From the NCBI GenBank assembly GCA_017995875.1, contig JAGOIB010000015.1, positions 22,528-28,554 on the forward strand: a DNA stretch of 6,027 nt, in the 5' to 3' direction. Below the pieces are notes generated by a model, which ran no database searches, was not told the DNA's origin, and was given only the letters and a program-made list of their open reading frames with translations. The translations under genes and the position numbers were made by a program. Positions 5,916 to 6,027 of this stretch are shown here, piece by piece (the stretch's first letter is position 1; every line of letters begins with the position of its first letter). Source of the stretch: Saprospiraceae bacterium (GTDB lineage Bacteria > Bacteroidota > Bacteroidia > Chitinophagales > Saprospiraceae).

Positions 5916-6027
5916 TGCCCGATAGCAGACAATTTACTTTGGCTAAGGAAAAGATAATTAGTTTGAAGTCTGTGTTATATTTAAGGCCTGTTAAATGAAC
6001 AACACGAAACGATTCACTAACCACTAA
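5916..6027. other. Right-hand end, no supported gene
   Basis: After the hydrolase stop there is a 27-codon reading frame (5915-5998) beginning at an ATG that shares one base with that stop (TGATG), and then a 10-codon frame (5995-6027). Neither is long or family-like enough to call. TTTAA and TTAAA (5980-5995) form a short 5-bp inverted repeat with a 6-base loop, too weak for a terminator. The region is AT-rich, as an intergenic end would be. Confidence 0.4.

Noticed and set aside
5980..5995. Short inverted repeat TTTAA/TTAAA as a terminator of the hydrolase gene
   Set aside because: The stem is only five A-T pairs with no following T-run, too unstable for an intrinsic terminator.
5995..6027. 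10-codon frame at the very end of the window
   Set aside because: Too short to support, has no family resemblance, and its end at the window edge looks coincidental.

Overview
The window looks like a housekeeping stretch from a member of the Bacteroidota, plausibly a Saprospirales or Chitinophagales-type lineage. The evidence is a PorT-type outer-membrane beta-barrel protein with a Sec signal peptide, a short (about 300 residue) Ppx/GppA phosphatase, starts that mostly lack Shine-Dalgarno sequences, and promoter-like elements that fit the Bacteroidota consensus (TTTG, 17-23 bases, TAnnTTTG). The phylum is a firm inference; the order is a guess.

Layout, left to right. (1) recG on the minus strand fills the first 2.1 kb and is complete, with a TTG start. 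(2) A 124-base divergent intergenic region separates recG from rbfA and carries candidate promoters for both; the rbfA one is an exact match to the Bacteroidota consensus and sits unusually close to the ATG. (3) rbfA on the plus strand is followed by a short gap with a perfect 9-bp hairpin, where transcription from rbfA meets transcription from the minus-strand operon. (4) A compact minus-strand operon, read right to left: PorT-like beta-barrel, small unknown lipoprotein, Ppx/GppA phosphatase. Its junctions are a 2-base gap and a 4-base ATGA overlap. (5) A 75-base divergent region, then a plus-strand pair: an unrecognised 91-residue protein and a PhnP-like metallo-beta-lactamase-fold hydrolase, best read as coupled by a GTGA overlap. 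(6) The last 112 bases hold no gene that I can support.

The genes cover replication-fork and recombination repair (RecG), 30S ribosome maturation (RbfA), phosphate-ester or polyphosphate/(p)ppGpp metabolism (Ppx/GppA), the cell envelope (barrel and lipoprotein) and cyclic-phosphate-type hydrolysis (PhnP-like). No mobile element, CRISPR array, tRNA or rRNA was seen. The least explained parts are the lipoprotein between the barrel and the phosphatase, the 91-residue protein coupled to the PhnP-like enzyme without any phosphonate genes in view, and the hairpin after rbfA, which may be a dispersed REP-like repeat. I see no clear sign of a wholly new system here.
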